A DNA stretch of 64,000 nucleotides, taken from the NCBI RefSeq assembly GCF_010183535.1, contig NC_071332.1, forward strand, positions 13,392,001-13,456,000, given 5' to 3'. Position 1 is the first letter of the stretch, and every line of letters starts with the position of its first letter. Below are positions 46,064-57,105 of the stretch, piece by piece. Both the position numbers and the translations under genes were made by a program. Under the pieces are notes generated by a model, which saw only the letters and a program-made list of their open reading frames with translations, was not told the DNA's origin and ran no database searches. The DNA comes from Caenorhabditis remanei. Taxonomy: Eukaryota; Nematoda; Chromadorea; Rhabditida; Rhabditidae.

Positions 46064-49000
46064 ATGTTACAGAATGAAACTCCCCAACATCTGACTTCAA
46101 TTGATAATTTCGGAACAACAAACGTTGTGAGAAACAGACAAAGCGAAACTGGAAGTAGCTCGATAACCCGGGAACATCAAAATGAAGCGGTAAGTTTTTA
46201 ACTTAACCTTTATGTTTACTCTTGTTTCAACTGGAATCAACTCGTCAAAAGTAATATTGAATGCTGTGAAGTTTTCTTCTTTCGTTGTGATGAGATCTCA
46301 CCTTTACAGGCTGACATGGACATCAATTTGTCCTCTTCAGTTGATGACGTCGACGTCAGACTACCAGTCATCAGAAGTCTGGACATAATCACGAAGGTAA
46401 CATTCAACTTTTTTTCATCAGAATCGAAAAATCGCGTTTTTGGCTGCACATTTTTTTCCAAAACTAAATTGAAAAGTTGTTGAGAATTTAACTTGCAGAA
46501 AATTTTTTTTCTTATTTTGGGTCTATAGTTAACCAATAAATCCTGCATTTGAAATACTCACAACATCAAGCTGAGATTAAGTCTCTCTGTCTTTGATTTA
46601 GATAATGAAAAGAGTAGAACTAACAAAGAGTATACTCTTAACTATAGTTAACAAAACAATTTTTTTTTTGAAAAATAATAGAAACCAGTTTTGACAGTGT
46701 GTAAAAAAGGCAAAAGGCAAAAAGCTGAAAATATGATCCCATAATGATCGTATTTCAAAGTGTTTTCTAAACTCGTCTTTTACAGCCGAAAAAACGACCC
46801 TCACCAGAACCGAGATTGCTTGAAACCGACGACGACTCGATACTTTCGGTTGATGAACACTACAAGAACTATTGTAGTTATTCAATGGTTGGAATCCATG
46901 ATGTTTTGGCTGGATATTGAATTTTGCTGGGACTGTTCGGTTAGTAATCTTAACCAACGTTCCGGGTTGAAGACGCGCTCTCTGACTCGTTTGATCACCG
47001 GAAGGCACACGAAAAAAGTTGAATATCTCCGGATTGTCAATCCTTTTGATCAAAGGCAGTATAAAGTATTCTCAGTGGATTGGGGTACTTTTTGGCCGGG
47101 TCCGTCACTTGACCCGGTCCGTGACCTAGACCTAGGAAAATCAAAAAGTCAATATTTTTCGAACATTTTTGCTGAAGTAGTTAGCTATGAAATCTCAACA
47201 GGAAATTGTTGTATACACTATTTTAGCATTTTTCGTTTCTAAAAAATATTTCAGGTCTACTCCTTCATCGTGAAAATTTGCAAAATGTATGAAATTTTTA
47301 GGCTTTTTCATGAAAGAATGAGGCCAACTTCTATTTCAATTTTTAAACCCTTCCGATAAATTGTTTTTATTTCATGTAGATTGTGATTTTCTAAAAAAAA
47401 AAAAGGTTGTCTTCTCGGGTCACTGCCGAGATAAAACCGATTTCATGAAAGCTTTCACAATGAAGGTGTAAGAAAAAATGAAATCAATTGACAATTCATT
47501 TGAAATAATTTTATGAAGTCGATTGGTTTATTTTCAAAGTAGCAGAATCAACAGTTTTGTTGCTTGAAAACTTCACGAAACCCTCAGAATAATCCAAGAA
47601 ACTCTCACAAGAATTATCAGAAAAGACTCAGTCGGAATCCTGGTATGGAGGTTCCAAGTTCCGGAAAATTTTCAGTCAAATGAAATTTCGATCACATTCA
47701 AAAAGATAGGTCAGAATAGAAACAAAAATGACACAACTCTCATAATTTCTTTCTGAAACTTATTCTTCTTTTTTTTGATCAAGCTAAAACCATATGCAGT
47801 AGAATCTTAAAGGATTTAATCTTTATCAACGTTGTATTTTTTTTGAGTTATAAGGAAAAGTTTGAAAAAAAAACCGAAAATTTTACAAAAATTACATTTG
47901 CTGAAATTGAGGCGGAGCTAAAGGTATGGTCTGACAAAAAATATATCCAAAAAATGCTTAATATGACTTTTTTATTTGTTCCCTTCGAAATTTAATTGAA
48001 AAAAAAACTTTCACAGTTTTCACCTCCCATAGAGGCTATTTTAGACGGTTGGGGGCGGAGCCAAATGAAATATGGACTAATGTGTTATGAGTTGTCAGAG
48101 TACCAACTATGTATAATACCAACCCAAAAACACCGGTTTGACTTTTTTTCTGTATAGTGGGTAACAGCTCGGTGCTCGAGTTTCAGAGAAAGTCCGGCAA
48201 AACTGTGAAGAAACTTCTCAGGTATAACTTTGGGTAGCATCTGAGAATTTCCAATATAATGACCTAAACACTTTCCTTGTTTCGATTTGGTTTATTTCCT
48301 GTTTGATTGTAAACATTGCATTTTTCCAGCATATCACACAAACATTTCATGGTGAATGCGAACGAAACGAGACTCCCACTGAAACATCCATTCAAACTGA
48401 AGTATGGCTTTCGAATTTTGAAAAGCTGGGATCAAAGAGCTGCATTGAAGACTTTGACTGAGAGGAATTGGATTAATGATTTCAGCTTCCTCCACCAGGT
48501 AAACCTCGAATGAGCTTCGGGGTTTCAGTTGCTACATTTCCCATTTTCAGACCCATATGCAACCCTTCTTAACGGAGAACGTAAACATTCATCAAATTAT
48601 GGTTCTGACTCTTTTGGTCACAAAGTGAGTTGATATACAATACCGCTCAAAAAGTTGGAGCTTTTGCTGTTTTCAGTGACAAGTGATGAACTTTGAGAAT
48701 ACGGGGTCACGGGGCAATTGGAGATCTCATAATACCAAATTTAACATGATTTGCAGATCAAATCTAGAATTTCGTTTTTGTGCTCGACCTGAGCACCTTC
48801 CTTTTCATCCCAATCCTTCTCTATTCTTTTAATATAAATTCTTTCAATATATTTCTTCATTCCCCTCCTACACAATAAAATTCCTACCATCATATTTCTG
48901 TCTTCCCCATAATATTTCTCACTCGGATTGTATAATCCCTCTTCTCTCTCTCACCAGGGGCCGTCCCGCCCCCTTCTTTCCTCATTCTCAAGCTTCTAGA

Positions 49001-50012
49001 GCGACCGGACGGTCGGCTCTCTTTTTCTATCACATTTTTCTCTTTTCTTTCCTTTTCTCTTTATAATTTCTTGTTACTATTAATTCTGGTTTAATTACCC
49101 AAGTTTGAGATAAAATCGTTACGTTATCCTTGCTTGGTACCACATCTACATATATCTCTCCTACACTTCGTACCGATCCGGACACACCACTCTGCCCCGT
49201 GCATAGTTTTTGTAGTTAGCAATTATTTTGCAATAACACTCCATGAAAAGTTAGATGTTATCAAATTAATTTCTTTCTCAAAGTAACAAATTTCAGTGCA
49301 AAATAGTATAATTTTGGAGCTTACCACATTGATGATATTTAACTTTTCAGGGAGTGCCCGTACAAAAAAGTTGTCAACTACAAAAATGAAGCTGTAGGTT
49401 TGATCTACAATTTTTGTAGAAGTTGGTATTATTAGACTCCGTTGACAAATGTTCAAAATTCATCATTTTCCACTGAAAACAACAAAAGCTCCAAACATTT
49501 GAGCGATACACGGTGAGCATCTGAATTTTTTCACCGCTGAATCCGATTTCGCGTTCCGTGCGCTGCTGATGTAACTGAGAGGACGACTCAAAAATTATAA
49601 TTCATCCTATTCAGTATTACAATTTTTGCGTTCTCATTGCCTTCAAAGTTTAAATTAAATTATTGTCAATTTAGAGCCACTGATGAAAAGAGCACGCAGT
49701 TCCCTCTTCGATGGCAAGAAGCCCTGGAAAGGAACGATTTGATAAGCAAGGCGTACAGGTGTGAAACGGCTCGAAACTCATTGACTGAGGTAAGTAGGGA
49801 CGATTTAATTAAACTTTCCTGATTCTTTGGCTGAAAATGTGTAACGAGCTAGCCGGAAACTTCAATTATCTCATTTACAGATCCTAAACAAAGAAAGGAT
49901 GGAATTTCTCGCAAGAATTATGGATGAGATGGGTATAAAAATCTGGAAACCTGTCATGTTAATATTTCCGATGTCCAATATCTCTATTTTGTTGTCATCT
50001 TTCCGTCCCTGA
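46064..50012 (+). CDS. Paralogue of the inverted-duplication gene
   Basis: Exons: 46064-46189, 46310-46396, 46786-about 46939, 48330-48498, 48551-48624, 49675-49789, 49881-50012. The blocks after 48330 align with 18881-18244 minus: ERNWINDF against RRNWITDF, RWQEALERNDLISKAYRCET against SWKDALQDKDLVCEASECGT. Within exon 3 the upstream frame hits TGA at 46918-46920, and the downstream exons need a different frame. The same relation is seen in both inverted-duplication arms. Either exon 3 ends the first protein and a second unit begins at 48330 (ATG at 48348), or a splice event was missed. The family is not recognised; the C-terminal block is helical and charged. A MITE with a nested insertion sits in the intron at 48634-49512. 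Confidence 0.45.
48634..49512. mobile_element. Tc1-like MITE split by a nested insertion
   Basis: The outer ends ATACCGCTCAAAAAGTTGGA and the complement of TCCAAACATTTGAGCGATAC form inverted repeats extending about 140 bp. The subterminal core CTTCATTTTTGTAGTTGACA, shared with the MITEs at 7128 and 19482, is interrupted at 48780/49204. Confidence 0.7.
48781..49203 (+). mobile_element. 423-bp insertion, possible solo LTR
   Basis: The segment interrupting the MITE begins TG and ends CA, is pyrimidine-rich, and contains a CT-rich tract, a GC-rich patch (GGGCCGTCCCGCCCCC, GACCGGACGGTCGG) and AT-rich ends, as LTRs often do. It resembles the LTR at 3622-3953 in composition but not clearly in sequence. 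No convincing 5-bp target duplication was found; GTTTTT flanks both sides. Confidence 0.45.
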
Positions 50013-51069
50013 CTTCGTTGCATTCAGTATTTTAGTATTGAATGATATCATGCCCACGGCCAAATTCCAAACTCTCTTAAATGTTTCCTTTACTCGTTTC
50101 TAACATTATCCTGTTTTCTCCCGCTGCTGTTATTTTTCTCTCTCTCTCAGATTGGATCCATTATTTTTCACTTAACCCAATTCTACCGGATTTTCTTCCT
50201 AACTTTTTTTACTAGTCCACCACGTGAGAGGATTGTATCTATTATCCGTTTTCATGTATTCCTTTAATAATTCTATTTATGTCAATAAATAAGTGAATTA
50301 TAAATAAATAATTAAATATAAATTAGGTCATGCTTCCCCTTTCCACTGTTACTTTTTTAATACATACAGCGCCAGAATCTTAAACTTTCGGGACAATACT
50401 TTTTGTCTTTTTCGTCAGAACGAATTTCAAGGACAAATGACTCGTTGTATTGCGCAGCTCTCAATTCTCGCTTGCGATTCTTTTTTTTTCCAGAATTTAC
50501 ACAATAGCAATTTTTCAGTGAACACTTAATTTTATTGCTGTGATCAGAATACACATAATTCAAAGTCAGTTCTTTTTATTTTCTCGGAGTTCTCGGATCC
50601 GACGAACTAGCACTTATCACTGAAATCACTTTCATCGTCATTGATTGTTTTTTTCCAAAAATAGTATCCGTCTTGTAGTGTTTCTAATGGAGAGAGAGAG
50701 AGAAAGGTACAATTCAGCTTTTTCAGTTGAAATGACCAACTTTGAGCGGTTGATACGGTATCACTGATTGTCCCACAATGTAAAGTATATATAAATCATA
50801 TAGAACTTTCCATGTCTTACTGCACAGTACTGAATTTTCAAGAAAGAAGAAAGAATGAAAATTATTTTCCAGCATTTATCTTCAGACACAACTCCATCAA
50901 TGCGAGGTAGATTGGAATTGAAGAAAGTTGAAATTCGGTGACGCGATACAAAAAAGTTATTTGAATCAGAAAAATCAATTGGGAGTTGTTAATTTTCTAT
51001 TGGGAACGAATAAAAACTAGAAGAAGAGCGTGATTTGAAGTATCAGTGACTCATAAAAATACATTTCAG
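50013..51069. other. Intergenic with a receptor fragment
   Basis: Contains the srw fragment at 50576-50692, and at 50708-50832 a short stretch ending TCTTACTGCACAGTACTG that also occurs near 45560. No other feature. Confidence 0.45.
50576..50692 (-). pseudogene. Orphan 3' end of an srw gene
   Basis: On the minus strand this matches the last coding codons of the srw gene at 52939-54361: the region 50576-50692 aligns with 52968-53083, sharing AGTATCCGTCTTGTAGTGTT and TCGAACTAGCACTT-type blocks with about 10 differences. Homology stops within the final exon. Only the cytoplasmic tail segment is present. Confidence 0.75.
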
Positions 51070-51267
51070 CAAGTAAATGGGAAAGGATGGATCGTTGGAA
51101 AACTACTACAGAGAAAAGTTAAACGAAATTTGTATCAAGTGGAGATAATCAAATTAAATGACGTGGTGGAACTTGAAGCACAATCATCTATCCCTCTCGC
51201 TTCAAATCTTCAATCATTGCTTTTTGGAGTTCCGAGAGTAACGAGCCCGTTTCGACTGTTGATCTGA
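51070..51267 (+). other. Orphan exon-like block
   Basis: After a TTTCAG at 51064-51069 an open block of 66 codons ends at TGA 51265-51267. It reads GKGWIVGKLLQRKVKRNLYQ, loosely like the SH3-like C-terminal part of LTR-retrotransposon integrases (SPTWIAGIITRRIGHTLYKV in the gypsy element here). No upstream exon was identified; it could be the last exon of the preceding gene or a retrotransposon remnant. Confidence 0.3.
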
Positions 51268-51399
51268 AAACGATAGAGTTCAAATAGTCTTGACTTTCAG
51301 AAATTCAATGATTTTTTTAAAAGATATAAGCCTTCTTAGTAAAAAAAACAGACTACTATAAAAATCATCAGTTTTTCGAAAATCAGCCTCTAAAAAAAC

Positions 51400-52259
51400 T
51401 CAGAAACAGGTGTCTTTGTAGTACATCACTGGGAAATTACCTGGCTGGTCTCTTGAAGTATCATCTGAAGAGTTCGGTTCAGTTTTCACTACTATTTTTC
51501 TCGCGTTTACTGTATCCATATGTGATGAAGACAAATCAGGCAAATCAATAGCCTTCAGATCATCTGCGATCTTTGTCAGATAAGATTTCCGAATAGTTGC
51601 ACTGATGTCCGATCTTAGAGACATTTCGGTCAAATAATCATTGAACTTGTGTGCAACTGTTCTTAAGGATCCAATTAGCTCATCAACTTCGATCTGTGTT
51701 GACGACTCGGAGGTTGCATGTTGAGAGGATGTTCCCTCTTGGCGAGTCTGGAAATTTAAGGTTTAAACTTAAATTATCAATATGTAGAAAAATGTTATCA
51801 AGTTTTGAGTACAATGTAAAGGTATCCTAAGCTCCCGTTCAATTTCTGCTACAGGGTTGAAAACAACGTACAGAGGAGTTCACTGTCTGTGAGCCAAAAC
51901 ATTTGTCAAGAGCCTTGGCACTTTCAATATTCCGAATCATTTTGCTCAATTCTGTCGAAATCGCTTTCCAACCATTTTGCATCAGTTTCGTCACTTCTTT
52001 ATCGACTGTTTCGTTGAAAAGCTTCAATGATTCTTCGAATGCGACATCAGAATTGTTGCTATTGGAGTTCTGAAAAAAAAACAAATGTGAGAAGACTCGA
52101 ACTCCAGAAATTATTTTTCACAAAACTCAAAGATCAAAATGAAATAAACGTATTGAGAAAACAACAGTTACTAACTGGTTGAGTACTTCTGGAAGATTGC
52201 TCCCGATTCGGTTGGCGATTCTGCTGGGGACCACGACTGCCATTTGGGAACTTTCCCAT
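51400..52259 (-). CDS. Small unrecognised protein with a sumoylation-like motif
   Basis: Minus-strand exons: 52259-52176, 52069-51872, 51747-51400, all phase 0, 209 residues. The N-terminus is Gly/Gln/Asn/Arg-rich and disordered (GKFPNGSRGPQQNRQPNREQ). Two helical segments follow, one with EESLKLFNETVDKEV and one with IGSLRTVAHKFNDYL, possibly coiled coil. Near the C-terminus IVVKTEP matches the sumoylation consensus (hydrophobic-Lys-x-Glu) next to an acidic/Ser patch. A GTAATT donor at the end could instead splice onward. No family recognised. Confidence 0.5.
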
Positions 52260-52938
52260 TTTCGAGGGATAGTTTCTGAAAAAAGAAAATGTTCAGACAG
52301 CCAAAAGTTCTAGTGTATTTGTATTATTTTTAGGAACATTCCTGTACGGGTAAATCTGAAAAAGTTTTGGAATTCAAGAAAATCAGTTTCTTAAAAAGAA
52401 AGGGATGTATTTTTGGAAGCCTATTCTCCATTACATCACATGACAAAATTATAAGAGAAGGAGGATACCTCTTCATTAGAATGGATGGCGGACTCGGTGC
52501 GGAGGAATGTAGAAAAATTGAGACTGATCTGTTATGAGGTATTTTTGTTTTTGTTAACTTGTCCACGTGTCTTAACATTGATTTGTATTTCCATCTCCAC
52601 GAGGTTCACGTTCAAATGGATCGATTTTTTTGTTTTTTTTTTGTTTTTCTTCTCACTTCGAAAAAACATTCCAAAGAAACACAAAAATTTTTCATCTTCA
52701 AGTTTAATTCTTTTGTTTTTGGTCTGGAAATCCATTTTTTTCCAGGGATTTCAGTAATTGCAATTTCATATGATCGAGTTTACATCCGAAATTTGAAACA
52801 TATTCTTGTCTATTCAAATCAAAATACGTACATTTTATTCAAGAAATTTTTTATTTGTTTCAGGAAAAATTTGAGAGCATATACCGGAAAAGCTTCAAAA
52901 CGTTTGAAACTTGAATAAATAAATACAGGTATCTCAGC
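52260..52938. other. Intergenic, nothing recognised
   Basis: AT-rich, with T-runs around 52625-52745. Short frames on both strands lack support. Confidence 0.45.
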
Positions 52939-54361
52939 TCATGCAGGTATCACAGAATCCTTTGTTTTTCGTTTTCTCGAAGTTCTTGGATCCGTCGAAC
53001 TAGCACTTGTCACTGGAATCACTTTCATCGTTATTGATTGTTTTCTCTCCAAATATAGTATCCGTCTTGTAGTGTTTCTATATTGAGAAGACATTGCATA
53101 ACACACAAACAAGTGAGACATTGCATTGAAACATCGAAGACTTGTGATGATATATTGAGATGAGAAAAGAGTTTTTCTGAAAGAGAGAGATGAGATCAGA
53201 TGAAATGGAGGACGGAACACTTACCGTAAGTTTCGGAATTCACTTCCCGACGAAAATGCATCTATTATCAAGAAACTACGAACTCCATCAATTCCTTCGG
53301 ATAACATAAAACTAATTGTCATGAACAGAATCAGTTTTGTCAAATTGTCGGATTTGTCTCTGTAAAAGAAGGTTATTTGTATTGTGTGTCATACAGAGTC
53401 TCTGACTTTTTCTTATTATTTCTCTCATTCGCATGTCTCCTCCGCTCCTTGATTTCACTAAGTTTGAATAATAACAAGGCAGTCAAAACCGGATAAGATA
53501 CTGTAGGCACTATCCTAACCCAATGCTCCCAACCTTCCCTTGCATTCGTTATATCATAAATATGAACTGGAATCGCGAACACGTATTGAGTGCTGTTCCG
53601 ATTTGCAATCTTCTTCTCTTCGTCGTCACATAAGTTTTGAGGATAGTTTAGACTAGATAGAAACAAAAAATTCCATGAATAATATGCCAACCATGTAAAG
53701 GAATGAAGAAGAATCTGACACAGCGCAAAAGAGAAACTTGATATTTTCGCCATGAATGGTTTAAGAGGGAAGATAATTGTGATAGTGCGAAACAATGCCA
53801 TTAAGATTGCAAGCCATACAGAAATAGGTCTCGTCGAGTTTTGAAGTGCTCTGGAAGTCAGAAAGTATTAGAGTGGCAACTCGTACAACTACCTAAACAC
53901 TTCGTAACTGACGTTGAATATTTCATAATCTTCACGAAGACAATCGAGGTTTGAAAAGGAAAAAATCCTAGGATACCAGCCTCGATCCACTCCTTCCAAA
54001 TAAATGGAAATTGAGAAGTTCAAAAGATCAGACACACAAATTCCAATCATCAGAACGTATATCGTGTTCGATCTTATTTCTTGTTGAATTAAAATAAGTA
54101 GATGAACTAGATTTATTAAAATTACTATGGCCTGAAATTGGAAGTTGAAAATTGGATTGAAATCCTAAATTCCAGGTTCATTTGACTTACCTGGAATAAA
54201 AAGTTAACGTCACTAGAATATGTGTAAATTTTGTCATAAACAGTTTGCTCTTCTAAATAATTGTAATCTTTTGATACTTCATACGAATACGATGGATAAG
54301 AATATGAAGATGTGGGACTACCCTCGTATTCGTATTGATATTGATAGTCATAATCTGTCAT
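52939..54361 (-). CDS. Class-w serpentine receptor (srw)
   Basis: Minus-strand exons: 54361-54191, 54131-53893, 53850-53395, 53359-53225, 53176-52939; phases agree, 412 residues. The N-terminus is Tyr/Ser/Asp-rich (YDYQYQYEYE...), an unusual but extracellular leader. Landmarks: LIQQEIRSNTIYVLMIGICVSDLL, RPISVWLAILMALFRTITIIFP, KLILFMTISFMLSEGIDG and AMSHLFVCYAMSSQYRN, with a long basic third loop (KERRRHANERNNKKK). The tail is Ser/Thr/Lys-rich. Intact. Its 3' end has a stray copy at 50576-50692. Confidence 0.9.
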
Positions 54362-55233
54362 ATCCAGAGAAGCTGAAATTCATAAAAGTTAGAATTGAGA
54401 TCGAAGAAAACCAAGTTTATGTGATCATAAAACAGAGAGTGCTCTAGACTCCTATTCTGCTCACTTGATCAGAATCCAAAAAGTTGAAGTGGGGGATGGA
54501 CATGCGGGAACTGAGTTTACACGAAGAAAGTCACTGAGTTCAACAAAACTATATTCATTCGTGACACACTTACGGAAGACTGATATTTAACCTATGATTT
54601 TAAAATTATCTAAAATGTCTGTTTTTATATCAACATCAAGCGTTAATCAAAGAAGACCTCAAATTCTTCTCGAAATTGAGAAGATGTATACTTAGTAAAA
54701 ATTAAGATTTCTAATTTTCTTGAAACAACGGAATTTCTCCCGCAGAACACTGATGTTTCAGCTAAAAAAAAGCTTGATAAAGGTGCTATGCTAATATGAT
54801 TTCTCGGATTAATATGCAAAATGGAAACACTCGAGCGTGAAAAAAAGAAATCAGAAAAGTATTTCCCATTTTTATGTGGTTTTAATCTACAAAATCCGCT
54901 TTTATTTCAAGAAAAGTTTTAGCATGACGAGCCAGTAACAATTTGAAGAAAGACTTTTGCTGATAACCATTATTAGAACGGCTTCGACTACGTGGATGCT
55001 GTGATTTGATCTCAAAAAGGACATACGTAATTTTGAAGAATTCGAAGAAATTGAGAAACAACCGGGAAAATTATAGGAGAGGGGGATTCATTGAACCGAT
55101 CAAAACTTATTTTGCATGAATGAAAAGTGACAATTATTCGAGGAATGAGAAAACATATTTATTTTTAAAAGAAAATCTGTTGATGAAAATAATCATTTTT
55201 AAAGAAAGATGGGGAATAATTATACAATGGATT
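54362..55233. other. Intergenic between two srw genes
   Basis: AT-rich, no gene or repeat recognised. Confidence 0.45.
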
Positions 55234-56571
55234 TCATTTCTTTCTATCCGTACTTCTTTCCGTAATACTTTGTAGACTGACTGCACTCGCTGTGCTGACT
55301 TTGATTGTCTGGAAAACCTGGTAAAGAAACCTGTTATTCTAGATTCTCAAGTAACTAACCTTTCCATTATTCTTTTTTCCCAAACACAACATTCGTTTGA
55401 CCGTTTCTCTATACTGAGAAGACATTGCAAAACATATAAATGGATGGGTTGAAGCATTTATTGTTCGAAGATTTATGCAAATGAATTGGAATGTTCCGAG
55501 TGCAGAACTGAAACGTTGGAGCCGGTTTTAAACATTCTATTTTTTTGGAAAATGAAGTTTCGGAAAAAGTTCATTCGGTTCGATATTTTCAACTTACACC
55601 CAGTTAATATTTTCCTCAGTCTCATTTTCTGCAACACTTTTACTAGCTTGTTGAGTCAAAATTCCAGTTAAACCAGCCAACCCTTCAGATAACATAAAAC
55701 TTCCGGTCATGAATATTATAAGATTTGTAGTGTTATTCGATCGATCGCTCAGAGCATTCTTGTTAACTTTTTTCTGTTTTTTCTTGATAGTTCTCAACTG
55801 TAAAATCAGTGCCACAGTAAGAATTGGATAAAAAACAGTTGGAACAAATCGGACAACCGGTTCCCACTCTTCTCGTTTGAGTTGAAACTCCATGTCTCGG
55901 TAAGTTACGACAAGAACATGAAAAGCGAAGATTTTAAAATGTAAACTGTAGTATTCACAGCTGAAATTTTGATGAATTGAATATAAAAATTATATTTCCT
56001 CTCACCTCTTTCTCAAAATATCCGGATACCAGACAATTTTGTAAAAGACCAAGTTATATGTATAAAATACGAACCAAAATGCGTAAACAAACACAATAAT
56101 TTTGACCACCGTCTTAGATTTCGTCAAGTTATTGATCCAGATGCTCATCGGAAAGTAAACAGACAACGTCCTGATCAATGCCATTAAAATAGATAGCCAA
56201 ACAGCTGCAGGTCGTGTGATAAAAATTAATGTACTTTGAAATAGATATATAGGATTAATAACAGCATAGTTATAGTCTGCGCAGTAAGTATTGAAATCTA
56301 GAGGATACTGATTCCACCAATTTCGTTCAAAGCCGACATTGTAAAAGTCCAATAAGAAGTTAAGAATATCAGCAATACAGATTCCAATCATCAAAATATA
56401 AATGGCTCCGCAACGAAGTTCTTTTTGGAGCAGAACAATCAAATGAAGAATATTCATGATAACAGTGAAAAACTGAAGAAAAATATTGAGATCATTAGAA
56501 GCTCGATAGATGGTTTTGTAGATATCAAATTCAGTATAATCATTAAAGTAGTCATGGTCTGGATCAGCCAT
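55234..56571 (-). CDS. Class-w serpentine receptor (srw)
   Basis: Minus-strand exons: 56571-56006, 55960-55598, 55507-55360, 55308-55234, all in phase, 383 residues. Landmarks: LLQKELRCGAIYILMIGICIADIL, RPAAVWLSILMALIRTLSVYFPM, a KKKQKKVNK basic loop, LIIFMTGSFMLSEGLAG and NASTHPFICFAMSSQYRE. The start ATG follows CTGAAA without a clear upstream exon. Same strand as the srw gene just downstream at 52939-54361; the two probably arose by tandem duplication. Intact. Confidence 0.9.
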
Positions 56572-57105
56572 TTTCAGTCTCAAGATTCTAAGACAGAAAT
56601 CGAACAAAAGTGGTTAAATATTCACTCCCCAAGAATGTCCCTGAATGTGAAAAACAACGCGTGATTCTGAGATTATAGACAATTGACTAAAGCTGAAAAA
56701 CCAATAAAATGCGTGTTTTTTAGAGCTCGACGTGATTATAGGGTGTAAAGAGTGGATATGAGTCAACTGATTGCTTTTGGCGTTCTAGAATGTGCCCATA
56801 GGAAGAAAATCGAAGGTAGACTTTGAGTACATGCGAATCTATTTTCTAAGAATTTTCATAAATTGAGCTTAAAGGAGCATTTGAAAGCTAGTTATTTTTG
56901 CACAACATTTATCACCCAGATCATCAAAATGTTATCAGTGACAGCTCTGTTTTAAAGGACGTTTGGGTAGATCTCAAAACTTGTCAGACCAGTCATTGAG
57001 AAATAAAACATCCTGAAAGGTAATGACAAAACAACTGAAGAGAAATTAACGATGAATGCTTTATTGAAGAAAAAACATTTATCAAATCTGCAAAAATTTA
57101 TTTGA
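56572..57105. other. Intergenic, nothing recognised
   Basis: Holds the 3' flank of the next gene, with its AATAAA (minus strand) at about 57097-57102. No other feature. Confidence 0.45.

Noticed and set aside
46960..47240. Frame with repeated GGTCCGTCACTTGACC phrase inside an intron of the paralogue gene
   Set aside because: Considered as an extra exon; no acceptor in phase with either neighbour. The phrase is an imperfect inverted/direct repeat, probably transposon debris.
52485..52918. Overlapping frames on both strands with T-rich runs
   Set aside because: Open because of Phe/Lys-rich low complexity; no support as genes.
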